DNA from: Usnea hakonensis
Taxonomy: Eukaryota; Ascomycota; Lecanoromycetes; Lecanorales; Parmeliaceae
DNA: 64,000 bases
Direction of reading: 5' to 3'
Assembly (NCBI GenBank): GCA_013423325.1
Contig: BLJB01000333.1
Coordinates: forward strand, 1 to 64,000
Part shown: positions 43,280 to 56,100 of the stretch, one piece after another
Layout of the letters: every line of letters starts with the position of its first letter
Numbering within the stretch: position 1 is the first letter of the stretch
Notes under the pieces: generated by a model
Seen by the model: only the letters and a program-made list of their open reading frames with translations
Databases searched by the model: none
Told to the model about the DNA's origin: nothing
Program-made: the position numbers and the translations under genes

Positions 43280-45364
43280 CTAGCTGTACGCATCTTTGCA
43301 CGAAGCACAGGCCTGTACATCGCACCTCGGGCATCGCATGACCGTACATTCTGCATGACAAAAACTGCACTCATGCCAAGAGTCAATGATGTCCCAGAAT
43401 TCTCGGTGCACTTCCATATGCGAATCGTGGAAATCGTTGCAGAAAGGAGGGTCGTATTCCTCGTCATCGTAGTCATAATCGTCGCCAACAATCGAAGGTT
43501 CGGGCGTATCTTCGGTGAAGCCTCGATCGGGATCGGAGCCATCGTAGTTCACTTTTGAGTCAGTCTCATATTCGCGAGATGTTTGTGGCAACGGAGATCG
43601 TTGCGGTATATGCATTTTTCGATCGAGGTCAGAGCCTTCATCGTCGGCCGGAAGCTTCCCCTGATTCGTCTCTTTCTTCGCTTTCGACTTCGTCTTTGTT
43701 GTTGGCGTTGTTGACTTGGCCTGTTCTCCCTGCGAGCTTCCTTTGTGACCTGCTCCTTGGTCGTTTGCGACCCTTTTTCTTGCCTACCAGACACAAGATT
43801 AGCATTCTTTGATTGAAACCTCAAGTTCAATCGTGAGCTGAATCAAGGGCTAGAAAGCAAGATGAAAAGCACTTTCCACCTCCGAATCGCTTGTGATGCC
43901 TCAGATACAGGCCACGGTAGAGGTACCGATAGTAGGGAGTCGGCTGAACACACCTCTCGCAGCTTGATGTTGGCTTCATTAACCTCTTGCTCCCGGCCTA
44001 GCTCTCCCAGCAACTTCACTATTCGCTTGTACTCGCCCAAGCAGTCCTTGAGACGTCTCTTGAGCGATTGTCGTTTGATTGATGCCTCAAAGATCACCTC
44101 GCGATCCTCATCTTCCCTTTCGTCCTGCTAAGGGTTTCCCAGAGTCAGCATGTAACTTTCACGAGACAGAATCAGACACTCAAGACGGACCCGGAACCAA
44201 ACCCGAAGTAGGTAGAGCTCGTGTCCAGGTACGCAATGAGGTCTTGAGACCTGTCTGTAGACTGCCTTTGGGGAAGACACCCTTGCCTCGCTTCTAAAGA
44301 CGTGTCTCACCACGTCAATGAAGTCTTAGACTGGATCGAAACTCGAAATGACGTACCTCCATGAACATTTTCGACCCATCCACCTTTGCCGCTGTTTTTT
44401 CAATATCAACTCCGATGTCGATGATACTGGAAAGTAAAAATTGTAATTCAGTAAGCCAGGTCTCTTCAAATTGCTCGCTTTCTGCCTTTCTACGATCTGC
44501 TCGTTCTTGCTTCTCCTTCTGCAATCTCTGTTGGTACTCCTCCTCCGTTCTGTCCGACCAATCTGGGTCAGGTCGTTGCGGGGACGGACGTGTTCGCCGA
44601 CCTCCATTGTCTTTATGTCTCGGCCGTCTGGCTTTCTCTTCGGTCTCTTCATCGCGCTCGTATCTTTCTGGCCGAGCCTTCAGCTCCTCTCTATCTTGTT
44701 CAGACATAGGTGGTGGCGGCGGTATGCTTGTGTCACGTTTATTTCTTTCAGCCTCATTGCGAGCTTCTTTGCGAGCTTCTTTGCGAGCCGCCTTACGAGC
44801 CGCACGCTGTTGCTGCTGATGCTCGTGAAGATCCTGCTTCTCCTTCTGCTCCCGGTCTTGCTGCTTTCGCCATTCGCCACTGTCGAAAGCACCGTGCGCA
44901 TAACTTGGGCCACTCCAGTATGCAGCATCTTCACGGCGTGCTTGGTCTGCCGCGTCTTGTGCATTCCTGCACCATTCCCAAGCCCGCCTTCGCATGACAT
45001 CTTGCCACGCATTAGCGTTGGATGATGTCTGATTCTGCCAGTCAGCTGGGCGCCGTTGACCTACCCTTTGGTAGGATGCCAGGGTGGCGTCATATCTTGC
45101 TCGGGAAATGTTGTCGGAGAGAGTCTCGTATGCGGCGCCGAGCTGGTTCGAAGTAGATATGGTGGTTAGCCATCACGAAAATAAGTGAAGGATGGGGCTT
45201 GTACCGACTCTTTGGAAGGCTGCATTGGCTTGAGGGTTGCGAGGATCTTTGTCTGGATGATGTTTCAAAGCCAACTTTCGAAAGGCATCTTTGATATCCT
45301 GGAGCTGTGCCTGTTGGGTGATGCCTAGGATTTCGTAATGGGTCTGGTGTGAGAATGATGCCAT
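43280..45364 (-). CDS. J-domain protein with C-terminal Cys cluster
   Basis: Four exons, 45364-45209, 45142-44357, 44124-43954 and 43783-43280, encode about 538 aa. Residues 6-70 form a DnaJ J-domain (HYEILGITQQAQLQDIKDAF) with the HPD signature in LALKHHPDKDP, which stimulates Hsp70 ATPase. A very long charged region follows, rich in Arg/Lys/Glu/Gln (KAARKEARKEARNEAER..), predicted as coiled coil. After a Lys/Thr-rich linker and an acidic stretch (DYDYDDEEYD) the C-terminus carries CSFCHAEC..CPRCDVQACASC, a likely zinc-binding cluster. The Gly/Phe and class A zinc regions are absent, so it is a class C J-protein. Introns of 66 nt (GTCGGT donor, slightly unusual), 232 nt and 170 nt; the last two are long enough that a further small exon could be hidden in them. 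Confidence 0.8.
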
Positions 45365-46565
45365 TGCCGAGGTTACATAGGAGAGTTGCCGTTTTGCAAA
45401 AGACACTGGCTACATAATCTCACTGGTGCAGGTGTAAGTAAACAAGTCTTGGGGGCACGACTGTTCCGTAGACCTTTCCCGATGTTACTATGGTACTTTG
45501 TTAATTTCCGTGAGCAGGATCAACGGTCATCCAATCAACGGTCATCCAGGATTTTGCCGTTTCAGCCACGACTTCCATGTGCCTGCTACCTCCGGTGTTG
45601 ATGTGTCGCTGAGACCCCGAGAGACGATGAACCCAAATAAAGGTAGTACTCGGGGGAGGGAGAACAAAGTGATTGCAGGCGGGGTAGATTCTTTGACGGT
45701 CTTATGGCCGATTTGGTCGTTGGCGGTGATGATGACGGTAAGCAGGAACAAATGTATAGTGAAGATGCTGATGCGTTGTCCAAATTCACTACAGAAGCCT
45801 GAGTTTCAACCTAGATATTCATTTACGATTGATGTGATCAGAAAGAAAGAATGTGATGTGGAGCGAAGCCGGAGTAATGCGCAGTCTAAAGTATGAAGTG
45901 TTGAATGAAAACACACTTGACCCATCCTTCTTTCCACATATAAAGTACATCCCTTTGCGTCATAACTCTAGCCCACATCAAATACCTAGAGATTTTTAAT
46001 GGGTACTTGGAGTTTTATTGTCTTGTGCTAGGCAGGCTAGCAGCGCGATCGCAAGGTACATTTGCTTCTGTTGCGGCCGGCTTTGGCTATTCGATTAGCC
46101 AGAAGACAATCAAACTGTTGAGTAGAACACAAGACAAATTTGAGACAAACCCTCAGCAACAGCGGCCCTCTGTCGCCGTGTTGTTAGCTATCATTTATTG
46201 GCGTACGTGAGACAATGACATCTGTCTCGACGGATAAATTACGCGGATATGTCCTGGATGGCGGATCCCGAACGGTCAATCTCTATGGACAATCTCGTAC
46301 TCAAATATCGTCGAAGAATAGTCTCGTCTCATATGACCCACCAAGGTGAGAGTCGCATCCAGCTCAAGATCAAGCGAAGGGAAAGCGAAAGACCGAGCGA
46401 GGCGAGAGACTTTGGGCTCGGAAAGCTTGGAACAGCGGAGACTACGTGACATAAAATCAAAGGACTAATTGATGGGTATTGAAAGATGTATGTATCTACA
46501 TCATAATCGTCACGAGAACGCTTTTTTCTTAGCATCCAACCCTTCTTGGCCCCGACCTCCCAAGA
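45365..46565. other. Intergenic region
   Basis: 1.2 kb between the J-domain gene's 5' end and the RSE1 3' end. A CAACGGTCATCCA direct repeat occurs near 45520-45550. No gene is seen. Confidence 0.45.
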
Positions 46566-49500
46566 TCAGTAAGCTACTCTCGTGCGCATATCCTGCGCAT
46601 TCCGTTAGCATTTGTAGCTTTACGCGATTAGATTGGACTCACGGATATTTTGCGCTCTATCTCTCGTACCGACCTATCCAGCTCTCCAGCGATCATCTGC
46701 TTCTTGTCGTTGGGTAGTGATGCGTATCGCTCGCACAAGTCTCCATCGATCATCCCCTTGACCGGCGCATAGTATCCCCGATAGATGAGATGGTCGCGAC
46801 CGGCTAACGGTGCGTCTTCACTCCGCAAATGTTGTTCCAGTGTCTGGAAAAAGTCGACGTCCTCTCGGCTGACGAACGGCACAAAGATACCCAGAGTCCC
46901 CTGCAAGCCGGTCCATACAAGGACATCTCGTCCTCCAGCCACCAGCTGCGTTTTTTGTATGCTTGTAGGCACATCTTGTGCGAAAAAGTGACACATCAAG
47001 GAAATCCGATTCGGAGCGCCTTGAAGGTATTGCCTTTCGTGGATGAGATGAGCGCCCGAGCCATCCTCGTCGGCCTCTTCAGAGGCCTTCTGGGGGCATC
47101 GTAGCAGCCAGATGTTGCCGAATTTATCGCCACCAGCGACGGTCTCATAGTCTACCATGGTACTGCAAGTGGTCCACCTTGCAATCACGTCATCTGCAAA
47201 GGGTATTATCCTATTATCCTGGAACTTATAGACAACATAAACAACACTTTCTTGCACGTCACTAACGATGATGCGGCTGCCTTGGGTCTGTAGACCGACG
47301 ACAAGGTTAGGCACCACTTGGGCTTGACATTTCCGTAGCAGCTGCTTGAGACCTAGGTCGTATATGCGAAGTTCATTGCCAACCCCTGCTAAAAGACGAC
47401 CTTGGAAGCCAAGTAGAGCTTGCGGGGGTTCCTCTATCTTAGTCTTGTGGATGAATTCTAACTCTTTGCCATCTTCGAGGAAGCGGTAGACATAGATGAA
47501 ACCGGCGGTAAATGATCGCGGAGCCACCACTATGTCTTTGCCGGTACCGACAACAAGGAAGGTTTCATCGTCCTGACTTGAGAACGACACGGCTGCTATA
47601 CTGACAGCAGCCTCGTTCTCCTCTAGGTCGACCTGCTGAAGAGCCGCTTTGGCGGTCACAGGATCAACGATGTGTATACACGACGCCCAATGGCCTTGAG
47701 CACGAGGATACCCGAATTCCTCGGGTGGGAGCTCAGCGGCGTCACCATTGGTAAGGGTAGAATCGTTCAAAAGGCGTTGCTTGGTGGAAGGGGAAAGGGT
47801 GTTGTTATCCGCTTCGATGGTGTAAAATAGGGGTTGGTCTGGATGGCGGACGAATTTTCGTGGAGTATAAGTGAGTGAGATAGATTGTTGAAGGAGATTA
47901 TTATTCAGTTTGTCGATGGAGAAGATCCTGTGTTGAGTTGCATTAGCTCCGACCAGGCGACACTACACGCCATTCGCATTATTGGGGGAAAGCCATCATT
48001 CAGAAGGAACAATTGGAAGTATTAAAGTTATTTTCCTCATAGTCGCATTGGACCTCAGAGAAAATCGCTTGTGCATCATCATATAAGGGCAATTCGAAGG
48101 AGACGCAATGACGATGAAGGCTCACCTCAAACTCTTTCCCTCGATTCCTACCATTCCCTCAGGACATTGCTCGCTGCTGAAATTCGAAGCGTACTCTAAG
48201 CCAACGTAGTCCAAAGGCGTGAGCATGAAACCTTTCGTCTGGAGATCGGAATAGCCAAGCCATGGCCGAGAGCTCAGCGCGAGAACCGATGCCTGCCCTT
48301 TGACAGACACTCGAAAGAGTTTGGCAGGTTTAGGACCGAGAAAGCGGGTTCGCGTGTCGGAGAGCTCACCAGTAACTTCATCGAGCACTGTGCGAAGGTA
48401 GACGCCGGAATAGAGCCCTATGTGCAAGTAAAGTGTGGATCCACCGGATGTTGAGTCGGCCATCGCCATGATTGCAAGGGCGCTCGGCGCGGAAGTCAAG
48501 GCTTGAACGGATTTATTCTCTAATGTAGAGTCTGGATCCAGACTCAGTATCCGTACGGTGGAGTCATCGCAGCCGACAGCAAGAAATTGGCTTCGCACAC
48601 GGCCTTCTGGAACTTCACCAAGACTCAAACACGTCACAGTGCCACTCATTTCCCGCTTTTCGTCGTATTCAGCTAAAGATCCGTCTTGATCCATTTCAAA
48701 ATATACAATTTCCCCCGAACTCAGAGCCACGGCGACTTGTCGTTCATTTGTTGTCGCTGCAACGATAGATCGATGCTGTGGCGCTGGCCATTCGTTAACG
48801 CGCCGGTCTGCTCTGATATGTCTGATCCCTTTCGGATGGACTTGTATCAAGGCGTCTTCACCGAGCTGTTGGACCGCAAGCGTTGGAGCAGACGACAGAA
48901 ACCCAGTGTCAGTGACTTCTTCTACTGTCTCACCAATGCTAAGGACTAAGGTCCCATTGTTGAAAGACAGTACGATATAAGCGTCGTATTCGTCGCCCCG
49001 GGTGATCTTAGTAGTCCAGACAGCTGAAGGAACATAGGGCAATTCCGAATCCACAATGTCGCTGACCTCCAGGCCGTGTTTGAGCGTCCGAAAAGAGCTT
49101 CGTGCCCCACTTCCGCATATAGAGTATATTTGGGGCGCGTCTTCTTCTGTAAGATTGGCAACCTTGCAGTCCAGCTGAGGGTTCATGGAATCAATGCTTT
49201 CTACCAAGTTGACGTTCTCTGCTCCTCGAGGATGGAAATAAACTGCTTCGTAGTTTTCGGTCGGATCCGAAGGGAATGAGTCGCTATCGAATTCCGTTTC
49301 TTCGTCGTCGTCCCCGAGCTTCTCAAACTGATAAAAATGATGATTGCCAGATTCGCTTGCGACGAAGAGAAACCCGCTTTTGAGGATGCAAAGATTGGTA
49401 GCTATAGGAACGGTATCGAAGTATTTTATCTTCAGCTTTTTGACTTCGCCAGTCGGTTGGCCAACGTCATCTTCTACCATTTCCAGCGTAACTTTAAACA

Positions 49501-50594
49501 TATCTCCGTCCTCGCTCTGCAGCAGGAAGAAGAAAGCGCCTCGCATCTTGTGCATGACGCCAGCAATGATATACCGCTTTCGTTCAGGGTTTTCCGTGGC
49601 TCCTCTGCGCCTCGGAACAGGTACCCGAAATGGGTCTTGGTTGGAATGCCTGTAGGTGATGTTGTCTAAGCCGCACACGAGGACTCCGCTGGGTCCATCT
49701 GCACCTCCAGGGACCTGGAATAACATGGTTGCTGTTCGATCAACAGGATCGCTCCATTTGCGGACTACATGATTCAGTCCTAGGTCAAGCTCGTAGTAAA
49801 CCAAATGCTTCTCCAACTCGTCAAAGGCTTGACCTGTTGGGTCTTGGTCACATTCTGTATAATCGACTTCAAGGGCCGCAAAAACGGGATTTTCGTATCC
49901 AACGTCGAGTCCCACAAGTGCAAAGACCAGCGTCTGTGCTTTGTGGGCCTCGAGTGGAGATGATATTGTCAATTCAGCCTGTGCGTCTCGATTTAGAACG
50001 TAGACGAGTTTGTTTTTTTCGACCGAGGCTATGAGGCATGCCCTACCCTTTGGGTCCACCGCAAGATACTGTCCTGGTATCACCCGCCGTATACCTGACT
50101 TGCCAAAGGTCTCGAGATGCAATCGATTGAAACGGTTCTGTGAAGGAACGTATTCGATTATGGTGATACGTCCGGAGTCGGATCCTATAATGATATAGTC
50201 TAGGGATACCAATCTCAGCCTTGTTCTTCAAAAAGTATTCCATATCTAGAAGCAGCACAGCCGTCGTGGCTGTTGTATTGGATCGAACTGCCTCTCCATA
50301 CTTCAAGAATCACTAAATGTAGCTTCAAAAGCCAAAGGTAATGTACATACCTTTGTTGCTGCCTGCTAGTCTGAAAGCTGCCAGCGTTCGTACAATGCCA
50401 AACAAGTCTTGAGACAGTATTGTTGTGATCTTGCCCTGGGCAGGGTCTGGCCGATGAATGCTAAGTCTGGAGCCAGAGGCAGTCACTATCTGCTGCTCTT
50501 TGGAACCCGCGAACTGCCCAAGTATCGTCTGTGTTATGGAGAAGGGGGGCTGTATAGTTAGCGAATACATGAACATGCTCGACGTTGCCGCCAT
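46566..50594 (-). CDS. RSE1: Splicing factor SF3b subunit 3 (Rse1/SAP130)
   Basis: Four exons, 50594-50351, 50199-48126, 47927-46643 and 46592-46566, encode 1209 aa, within the usual length range of the family. Rse1 is a large triple beta-propeller protein of the U2 snRNP SF3b complex, supporting branch-site recognition in the nucleus. Diagnostic sequences are DYIIIGSDSGRITIIEYVPSQ, HLETFGKSGIRRVIPGQYLA, GQASVLALSSRPWL (MMS1_N) and the CPSF_A-like C-terminal domain with FAGDKFGNI-type strands (VAGGDKFGNIWLLR). The final exon is only 27 nt and supplies the conserved DMRTRVAY ending; its intron (50 nt) has a perfect TGCTAAC branch site. Introns 1 and 2 are 151 and 198 nt. Divergent from MSS51 with 258 bp between start codons. 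Confidence 0.96.
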
Positions 50595-50852
50595 TTTATC
50601 GAAGTCTCTCAGCCCGCGGGCTCTTATTCTGATGATGAGACCACACCAAGCTCAGTATTGCACTGCACGAGGATTGCTCCCAATTTTTGAGAAAAGGTGT
50701 ATTGACTTCAGGAAAGCTCTGATCGTAGCAAAGCGGCTCGCGGCAAGCTCACCACCAGCGCTATTTAATTCTGATAGGGCTGAGTAGGGCTACCCGTCGA
50801 TGACGCCCAGAGCTTCGAGAAGGATTGACTTCTGAACGTAGCAGCAATAGGG
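50595..50852. promoter_or_regulatory. Shared divergent promoter RSE1 / MSS51
   Basis: The two ATG codons are 258 bp apart on opposite strands, so this short space must contain both core promoters and both 5' leaders. No clear TATA box is visible. Confidence 0.7.
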
Positions 50853-52436
50853 ATGCAATCCGGTTACACATGCTCGCGTTGCTTACGTAGTCTGAGAAGA
50901 CTCACAGACGCCAAGATCCATGCTCAAGGTTACAGCTCGACTCCCCAATGCAGATGGAAATCTACAAGTATCAGGCCCGGCACACAAAATGCAGCAAGTC
51001 TCAAGCTTGGAATCAACCGCCGTGCTGTCACTTCTCATGGCTTTCAAGAAGAGAAATTGGTAGATGAGCCACCGGACATAACTAAACCACCTGGACTGGT
51101 AAATAAGCCACCACTCACACTCTCGGGCAATGTCCTCCTCGAACCCAACAACCTTTTTCACCACTTCTCGCATTCACCATCTCCAGACCTACGACGAAGG
51201 GCTGCTTTCATGAAGACCCATGCCTACTGTCCTCATCCTTCTCATCATCCAACTCGAATGCCGCAATCTCCCAATGGTCCAGAAGCAAGAAAGGGAACGA
51301 CGTCATCAGCGTTCGTCCGCTTCGAATGTCCCGACTGTGGAATTCCAGTGTCATGCTCCGAAGAGCACTGGGCTGACGATTACGAATCCCACATGGAAAT
51401 ATGTGATACCCTTCGACAAATCAACGAGGATGACCATGATTTGCGCTCCCAACGTTTCTTCCCTGAATTTGAGTACCCAGGCCCACAGATGGAAGAAGCG
51501 CTGGTCAATATGACCAATTGGGATACGTATCTGTATACACGTGAACACGATGCTGTCAACGAAGAGAGATCCTTACGTCAAGTAACAAAGCTCCTGACCT
51601 ACCCTGTCACTATCGGCAGCATACTCTCAGAACTCAGCCCATACGATATTCGCAAAAATGGCCGTCTCACAACCGAGGGTCTCAAGTCCTTCAGCGCCCT
51701 CCGCTACACGCTACACCCTCCCCGCACCGGCGCCGACGATACCATGAAAGGTCTCCGTCTCAATCCCCCACCCGTCCGTATTTTCGTACTCGGAGCCCGC
51801 GCGGAATCCTCCCTGCCTCGCGAGGTGTGGCAACAGCTGTCGTTCCTCTTTCCTCGCGTTGCTTTCCACTTAATCTTCGTCGGCCCAGAATCGATGGCAA
51901 ATCGAGATGCCGAATTTCCACTCCCGGAGCGAACGCCCGGCAATCCGTTTGGAGCCGTGGTGGAAGATCGCATAAGCCATGGTATCAAAATAAGCACCTT
52001 TGTCGAATACTACCATACTCTGCACCAAGCTGGGCTGTTCCAGCCGTACGACCCTTACTTTGACTGCTTTGTTCTGTTTCATCCTGGCTTAGGCCATCCG
52101 GCCAGTTCACACGAGTGGGCAGAGACCCTCCCTCAGCTGTTGGAGACCAAAGTGCCCATTATATCCACCGGTTACACAGCGTGGGACATGGAACGAGACC
52201 GAAAATGGGTAGAAGAAAAGGTGGGGGGAGAGATGGACCTACTCATGAAGCCCGGAGAGAACATATTTCGGAGTATGAGGTGGGATATCAATGACTTTGA
52301 CCCGGCGGATGTAAGTTGTGCGAACTGGGGTGTTTGGGCTTTCAGAGGGAAGAGGTAAGCTCCTTGAATTTTTCCTTCGAGATTGGCCACTGAACTGACG
52401 GACCGTTGCAGGTACGAAACCACGACGAAAGATTAA
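50853..52436 (+). CDS. MSS51: Mitochondrial COX1 translation factor MSS51
   Basis: Two exons, 50853-52354 and 52412-52436, encode 508 aa; the second exon is 25 nt and adds only YETTTKD. Mss51 in yeast activates translation of mitochondrial COX1 mRNA and chaperones Cox1 assembly; in filamentous fungi the homologue is thought to have a similar mitochondrial role. The N-terminus is basic, rich in Arg/Ser and fits a mitochondrial presequence. Cys/His pairs in CPDCGIPVSCSEEHW and YESHMEIC form the family zinc-binding segment. RFFPEFEYPGPQ, RIFVLGARAESSLP and FHPGLGHPASSHEW are further conserved blocks. The 57-nt intron (GTAAGC..TTGCAG) lies only eight codons before the stop. Confidence 0.93.
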
Positions 52437-53167
52437 ATGTGTAGATAGCATCGCATGGGGCATATGTTCTGTCTCTATATGATTAAAGCTAAGTTCATGT
52501 ATGCACCAAAAGCGCTCTGAGAATGTCCGACATCATGTCTACGAGTGCCTACATACCCCAGGCACACAACGGAAATGGAAATCCTTGCCAATGAAACGAC
52601 CCTGTTGCCGGAAGGTGACCTCAATAACGGACGGCTCTCTGCCCTTACTATCTCCAGTAAAAGTTCTCTCCACTGCAAAGTGGTCGCGTTAGAGATGTCT
52701 ATTGTTCCTGAGAGTGACCTGAACGTGAACTCTACATGAACCCAGCCTTTAGCGTGAAAGGTAGAATAATATCTATATTGACAAGGATGGTGAACATACG
52801 AAAGCCTGCGAATAGTCGTCCAAGAAGCCTCTGGGAGCACAAGATGTTAAGAACCCGAAGCCAATCAGTAGATAGGCCTTGCCTTGAGATCTGAGTGGAA
52901 CACGGAATGAGAGAGCCTTTGGATAGTATATAATAGAATGTATTACATAACGGTGTCAAAATATGAATTTCACTGAATCTTCCTCTCTATCTATATTCAA
53001 GACCGTGCACCTCGTCTTGAGCCATCATCATACACTCATCGAGGCCGGCTCATAACCCTATTTTTACGGTGTTCCCCTAGTACGCCAGCAAAGTCCAACA
53101 CAAGCCGGTGCTTTCATCCAACGTGGCCCATGATCCAATACCCTCTTCTTCGGCCCTCATTGTCTCC
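52437..53167. other. Convergent 3' region, MSS51 / PAN3
   Basis: 731 bp between converging genes. Minus-strand frames at 52475-52959 have no recognisable features and are most likely noncoding. Confidence 0.45.
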
Positions 53168-56100
53168 CTATCCTGTCGATCTCCTCATTAGTTCTTGCCA
53201 AGTGCTCTCTAGAGCGGCTTTCAACTCTTTATATGAAACAACAATCGTAGACTGCTCGTCCCTTGCCGTTAAAGCGATCTTCTCTTCAATACCTGCATCT
53301 AGCTTATTCAGACAAGAAAGGATGTGGCCCATATCCACTATTGGCTTTGCTTGAGCATCGACCTGATGAAAGACGTAGTCGCGGAACAAGGCCAGCACTG
53401 CGCGAGGCCCCTGTGTGGAATATGTCCGATCATGCTCATACTCAGGTCGTTCGTTCACGCAATTGAGTTTTGTTATTAGGCGCACAATGCGAGAATTTTC
53501 GATCTCCTGGTTTAGCGAATAATATATCTGGTCGTTGAGACGAAGGGATTTGTCGAAAGCATCAATGGCATTAGAACTGATCAGCTCGACAAGAACGTCA
53601 ATCCCTTCATTATTTTCAGGTCTGGCATGGTCCAGAAGCCACTCGACAACACTCATGAGCTGAGGGTTGGTTTTGTTGTAGTTCTGTGCAAAGACATCGG
53701 ACGCGCGTGCTCTGGAAGGAAAATTGAGCATATTGTTTGTGCCTACCGCCAGGATGAAGTTGCCAAATTTGTGGAAATCCAGTCGCTGAAGTTCAGCAAT
53801 ATCATGTACCTCCCCATCCAGCAGATCCTCCAAGGCACAGCCATTGAGGCGGATGCGGTTTTCGTCGGTCACAATCACTTTACTTGGTTCGATAATTCGA
53901 GCAGCCAGTTGTGCAGAGTGAATAGCTTTGAGAGCGTTCGTGATCTGGATGACGTAGCTCCACAGAGTTTGTTCGGAGACGAGAGGAGAAAAGTGGCGGT
54001 TGGCGCGGCCGGACATCTGGCTGAAGTGCTTCTCAGCAACTGTTTTTGAATCGGGATGGTAGTCCGATACAATGACTAAGGAGCTATCGTCAAAGTTGGT
54101 GGTCGTAAATGCAAAATGCAGAGATACAACGCTGCTATTTCGAACAGCTGTCCACCTTAGGCGAACTGCTAGAATTGCATTCTCATTGAGGTTCGTGGCT
54201 CGGAAATCTACGTTATATAGGTGATCAGCGACGGAGGAATCGGCATACTCAGTGAGCAGTCACCGACCATGTATTCGCCTGAGGCAATAGGTTCTGCCAT
54301 CCTTTGCAGATACGGCTTTGTAGATTGTGCTAGAAGATCCACGTAATGTCTGGGCCGGTTGCTGATTAATGCTTGTCAACGGCGTGAGAGTGTGATAGTG
54401 TTCGACGGTGGGTGTGTTCGTCACTAAACGGGTTCGATGAGCCATCTTCCGCAACATGATAGACCCGAGTCTCAATCTATAGGGCCCTTACCGGCGAAGA
54501 CCCTCAAAGTTGCCTCAGTCTTCGCGTGGAGCTTCAGCCTTATGTCTTCTGGGATAAACATGTCTTTCGAAGTTCTCTGATTGGGTTTGGATGGTTCCCG
54601 ATGAGGTTCCAAGGGAGAGTAGAGATTTTGGTTGAGCTGAAGTTTTCTTAGCATTGTATGGCTGACGCGACATTCACAAGAAATCACCTGGTGTGAGGGG
54701 TCTGCATGATTGGAGTAATATCTCGGACCATACCCATTCGTATCTTGGGCGTACAGGTTTCCGTTTTGGTGAAGATCGGCGGCGTTTGGAGCAGCGTTTG
54801 GAGCTTGGGCAGTGGTGTAAGAGTCGAAGTGATTGGATTGGGAGTATTCAGCGTTTTGTTCGCCCTGTTTACCAATCTGAGCATTGCAATACATCATGTC
54901 ATTGCGAAAAACAGGCAGCGGGGCAGGAAGGGAATGCAAAGTTGGGTCGAGAGGAGCGTGCGATTGGGGGTATATTAGGGGTGTCATTGATCCTTGGGTG
55001 CCGAAGAATTGTCCTTGACCGTCTGGAGTGTGCTGATGTGGCTCCGGATAATCAAAGCCGATAGATGGTTGAGCTTCTCCAGTGTTCGTGAAAGCACCTG
55101 ATTCATCGGGTGCGAGTGGCGGCCTCGTATTATTTGGTCCGCAAGGCCAGAGCCTACGTTGCCAATTCGGTAGGGATGATACAAATGTATGGTCGGCATA
55201 CCCAGTCCTGGTGCTGGCCGACTTTCCATGGCCATTGCTATGAGACCTCGTAGGTGTAGCGAATAAGTGTGCGGGCTGGTCAGGCTGGAATGCCCTTGCC
55301 TCGGCACTGAGTGACTTTTGATGCCGAGTTTTGGCACTCTGTGTGGGAGTGACGTGCGTAAAGGACCGCACAGCACTGGATGATTCTTTGCTTTCTCGCA
55401 TGGCCTTTGGTTCCCGTGGGGGAGTGACGTGCGTAAAGGACCGATGGACAGCACTGGATGATTCTTTGCTTTTCCGCATCGCCTTTGGTTCCCGTGGGAT
55501 ATACAGGTTTTGTCGCTGCTGGTGGTATGAGCCACCTTCCAGACTAGAGTGGGCCCCTGAGCCAGGCGTTGAGCCTCTGAGCGTCGCAGGTCTGGTCTCC
55601 GTCGTAGTTGGTAGGCTAAGGAGATTATCTTCAATTACCTGATTGGGCTTGATTGTATTCCTCTCAGGCTCGCTTTGCACAGTAACTAGTAGACCTTCGA
55701 GCTCGTGTCCATTCTGCAGGCGGGACGCGACTGTGCTCCTTGCAGGCTGCGTTTCCGCGGTAGTCGACAGGCCTAAGATTTCAACCTCAATCTCCGCATC
55801 CATCAGCGAATCGAGTTTGTTGCCGCCATGAGGCTTTGTAGGACAATCCTGCACGCTTTCTGATGTGGTACTACGACTCTCCTGTACATGAAGTTCTGAC
55901 GATCGATCGCACGCTCTCATGCTAGGAGCCAGAAAGGTTACAGGGTTCCCCTGTGCAGAAAGGAGTGCAGGCTTGTTATGCTCCGGAGTGTTGTCAAGCG
56001 CGCTGGCAGCAACGTCTAGCGTTGATCGAACCAAACAATCCTCTACAGACGATGGTGCAGGCTTCTTATGCTCGGGAGTATCGTCAAGTGCGCTCGCAGC

